Shown: piece after piece, positions 63,150 through 64,000 of the stretch
How positions within the stretch are numbered: position 1 is the stretch's first letter
Layout: every line of letters begins with the position of its first letter
Source: Parietaria judaica
Lineage: Eukaryota > Streptophyta > Magnoliopsida > Rosales > Urticaceae
Reading direction: 5' to 3'
Assembly (NCBI GenBank): GCA_954871525.1
Contig: OX940864.1
Location: forward strand, 5,016,001 to 5,080,000
Length of the DNA: 64,000 bases
Notes under the pieces: generated by a model
What the model was told of the DNA's origin: nothing
The model's input: only the letters and a program-made list of their open reading frames with translations
The model's database searches: none
Program-made: the position numbers and the translations under genes

Positions 63150-64000
63150 CCTAAAATCATTATTTTTTCAATTGGTTCGAAATTTTAGGTCGTAAACAAT
63201 GTAAAATAAAGAAATGCTATAGCATTTCCTATGGCATTTCTCGTCAACAATTTAGTCCTTGCATATTTTTGCATGAGAACTCTTGTTATATTCAAATTCC
63301 AATGTATAAGCCCTAAAACCATTATTTTTTTAATTGGTTCGAAATTTAAGGTTGTAAAAAATGTAAAATAAAGAAATGCTATAGCATTTCCTATGGAATT
63401 TCTCTTCAACAATTTAATCCTTGCATATTTTTGCATGAGAACTCTTGTTATATTCAAATTCCAATGTATAAGCCCTAAAATCATTATTTTTTCAATTGGT
63501 TCAAAATTTAAGGTTGTAAAAAATGTAAAATAAAGAAATGCTATAGGAAATGCTATAGCATTTCCTATAGCATTTCTCGTCAACAATTTAATTCTTGCAT
63601 ATTTTTGCATGAGAACTCTTGTTATATTCAAATTCCAATGTATAAGCCCTAAAATCATTATTTTTTCAATTGGTTCGAAATTTAATGTTGTAAAAAATGT
63701 AAAATAAAGAAATGCTATAGGAAATGCTATAGCATTTCCTATGGCATTTCTCGTCAACAATTTAATCCTTGCATATTTTTGCGTGAGAACTCTTGTTATA
63801 TTCAAATTCCAATGTATAAGCCCTAAAATCATTATTTTTTCAATTGGTTCGAAATTTTAGGTCGTAAACAATGTAAAATAAAGAAATGCTATAGGAAATG
63901 CTATAGCATTTCCTATGGCATTTCTCTTCAACAATTTAGTCCTTGCATATTTTTGCATGAGAACTCTTGTTATATTCAAATTCCAATGTATAAGCCCTAA
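63150..64000 (+). repeat. 672-bp unit and start of the next, window end
   Basis: 63150-63821 is 162-162-174-174. The monomer at 63822-63995 has the type A block but is full length (174 bp), a combination seen in few other copies. The next monomer starts at 63996 and is cut by the window. AATTTAGTCCTTGC occurs at 63251 and 63936. The array continues past the window. Confidence 0.9.

Larger units (their letters stand above)
1..64000 (+). repeat. Tandem satellite array, 174-bp monomer family (whole window)
   Basis: Every part of the window can be read as head-to-tail copies of one monomer, with no inverted copy and no foreign insertion. Counting from CCTAAAATC, the full monomer is 174 bp: the AT-rich block with CAATTGGTTCGAAATTTAAG (19-38), an A-tract (45-50), a palindrome (61-104), CGTCAACAATTTAATCC (105-121), TTGCATATTTTTGCATGAG (122-140), and AACTCTTGTTATATTCAAA to TATAAGC (141-174). 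The consensus has 48 G or C in 174 bases. Length classes of 174, 162 and 157 bp lie close to nucleosomal spacing, as in many centromeric satellites. About 380 monomers are present. A role in centromere or heterochromatin is inference from the array type; the sequence alone does not show it. No gene of any kind is supported in the window. Confidence 0.98.

Noticed and set aside
1..64000. CCCTAAA heptamer in each monomer, identical to the plant-type telomere unit
   Set aside because: It occurs once per monomer and never in tandem, as part of GCCCTAAAATC. This is not a telomeric or interstitial telomeric array, and one 7-bp match does not identify the host as a plant.
1..64000. CENP-B box in the GTTCGAAATTTAAGGTT region
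   Set aside because: Only the TTCG part fits the NTTCGNNNNANNCGGGN pattern. The central A and the CGGG core are absent in all monomer types I compared.
1..64000. CRISPR array
   Set aside because: The repeats are directly adjacent 157-174 bp units. There are no unique spacers between short repeats, and no cas genes.
1..64000. Palindromes as rho-independent terminators or transposon ends
   Set aside because: The palindrome is AT-rich, lies inside every full monomer, and no transposase, target-site duplication or transcription unit is nearby.
1..64000. Assembly artefact (collapsed or artificially repeated sequence)
   Set aside because: Copies differ by many scattered, nested variants that fit successive duplications, which a simple assembler loop would not produce. 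Exact copy number and the longest duplications remain unproven without read data.

Overview
The whole window is one uninterrupted tandem satellite DNA array. All of it, 1-64000, is built from head-to-tail copies of a single AT-rich monomer (full length 174 bp; 48 of 174 consensus bases are G or C), all in the same orientation. I see no gene, RNA gene, transposable element, CRISPR array, promoter or other unique sequence. This points to a eukaryotic chromosome, most plausibly centromeric or pericentromeric heterochromatin or a similar satellite block in a long-read assembly. The species cannot be told from the sequence; I do not recognise the monomer as a named satellite family.

Monomer numbering used below starts at CCTAAAATC. 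Three length classes explain almost everything: 174 bp (full), 162 bp (lacks one 12-bp unit GAAATGCTATAG) and 157 bp (lacks 17 bp). Both deletions fall inside a 44-bp near-perfect palindrome at monomer positions 61-104. A distinct 162-bp subtype, type A, carries TTTTAGGTCGTAAAC where other monomers carry TTTAAGGTTGTAAAA. It recurs 65 times and marks the start of higher-order units. The array is largely made of short-long dimers (162+174 = 336 bp; 157+174 = 331 bp), with extra 174-bp monomers inserted. The commonest higher-order repeat (HOR) is 998 bp (162-174-157-174-157-174 = 336+331+331), seen 12 times. From 10881 to 63995 every type A to type A distance can be written as a sum of these monomer lengths plus a few identified 1-12 bp indels; I count 317 monomers there and about 380 in the window.

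Layout. 1-10880: more diverged monomers, no 157-bp class, with 2197-bp and 2214-bp segmental repeats. 10881-18028: the first 157-bp monomers appear, mixed with runs of 174-bp monomers. 18029-49084: mosaic of 998-bp HORs and longer composites (1015, 1682/1694, 2166, 2531, 3176 bp), with nested duplications traceable by shared rare variants, including a collinear duplication about 24-25 kb apart. 49085-62129: the most regular part, 998-bp HORs and close derivatives. 62130-64000: 510-bp trimers without the 157-bp class and with private variants. So the 157-bp class sits in a core flanked on both sides by older-looking or different array.

Because 174 and 162 are multiples of 3, one minus-strand frame stays open across runs of these monomers and gives long open frames (up to 431 codons). 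I regard these as by-products of the repeat, not genes.
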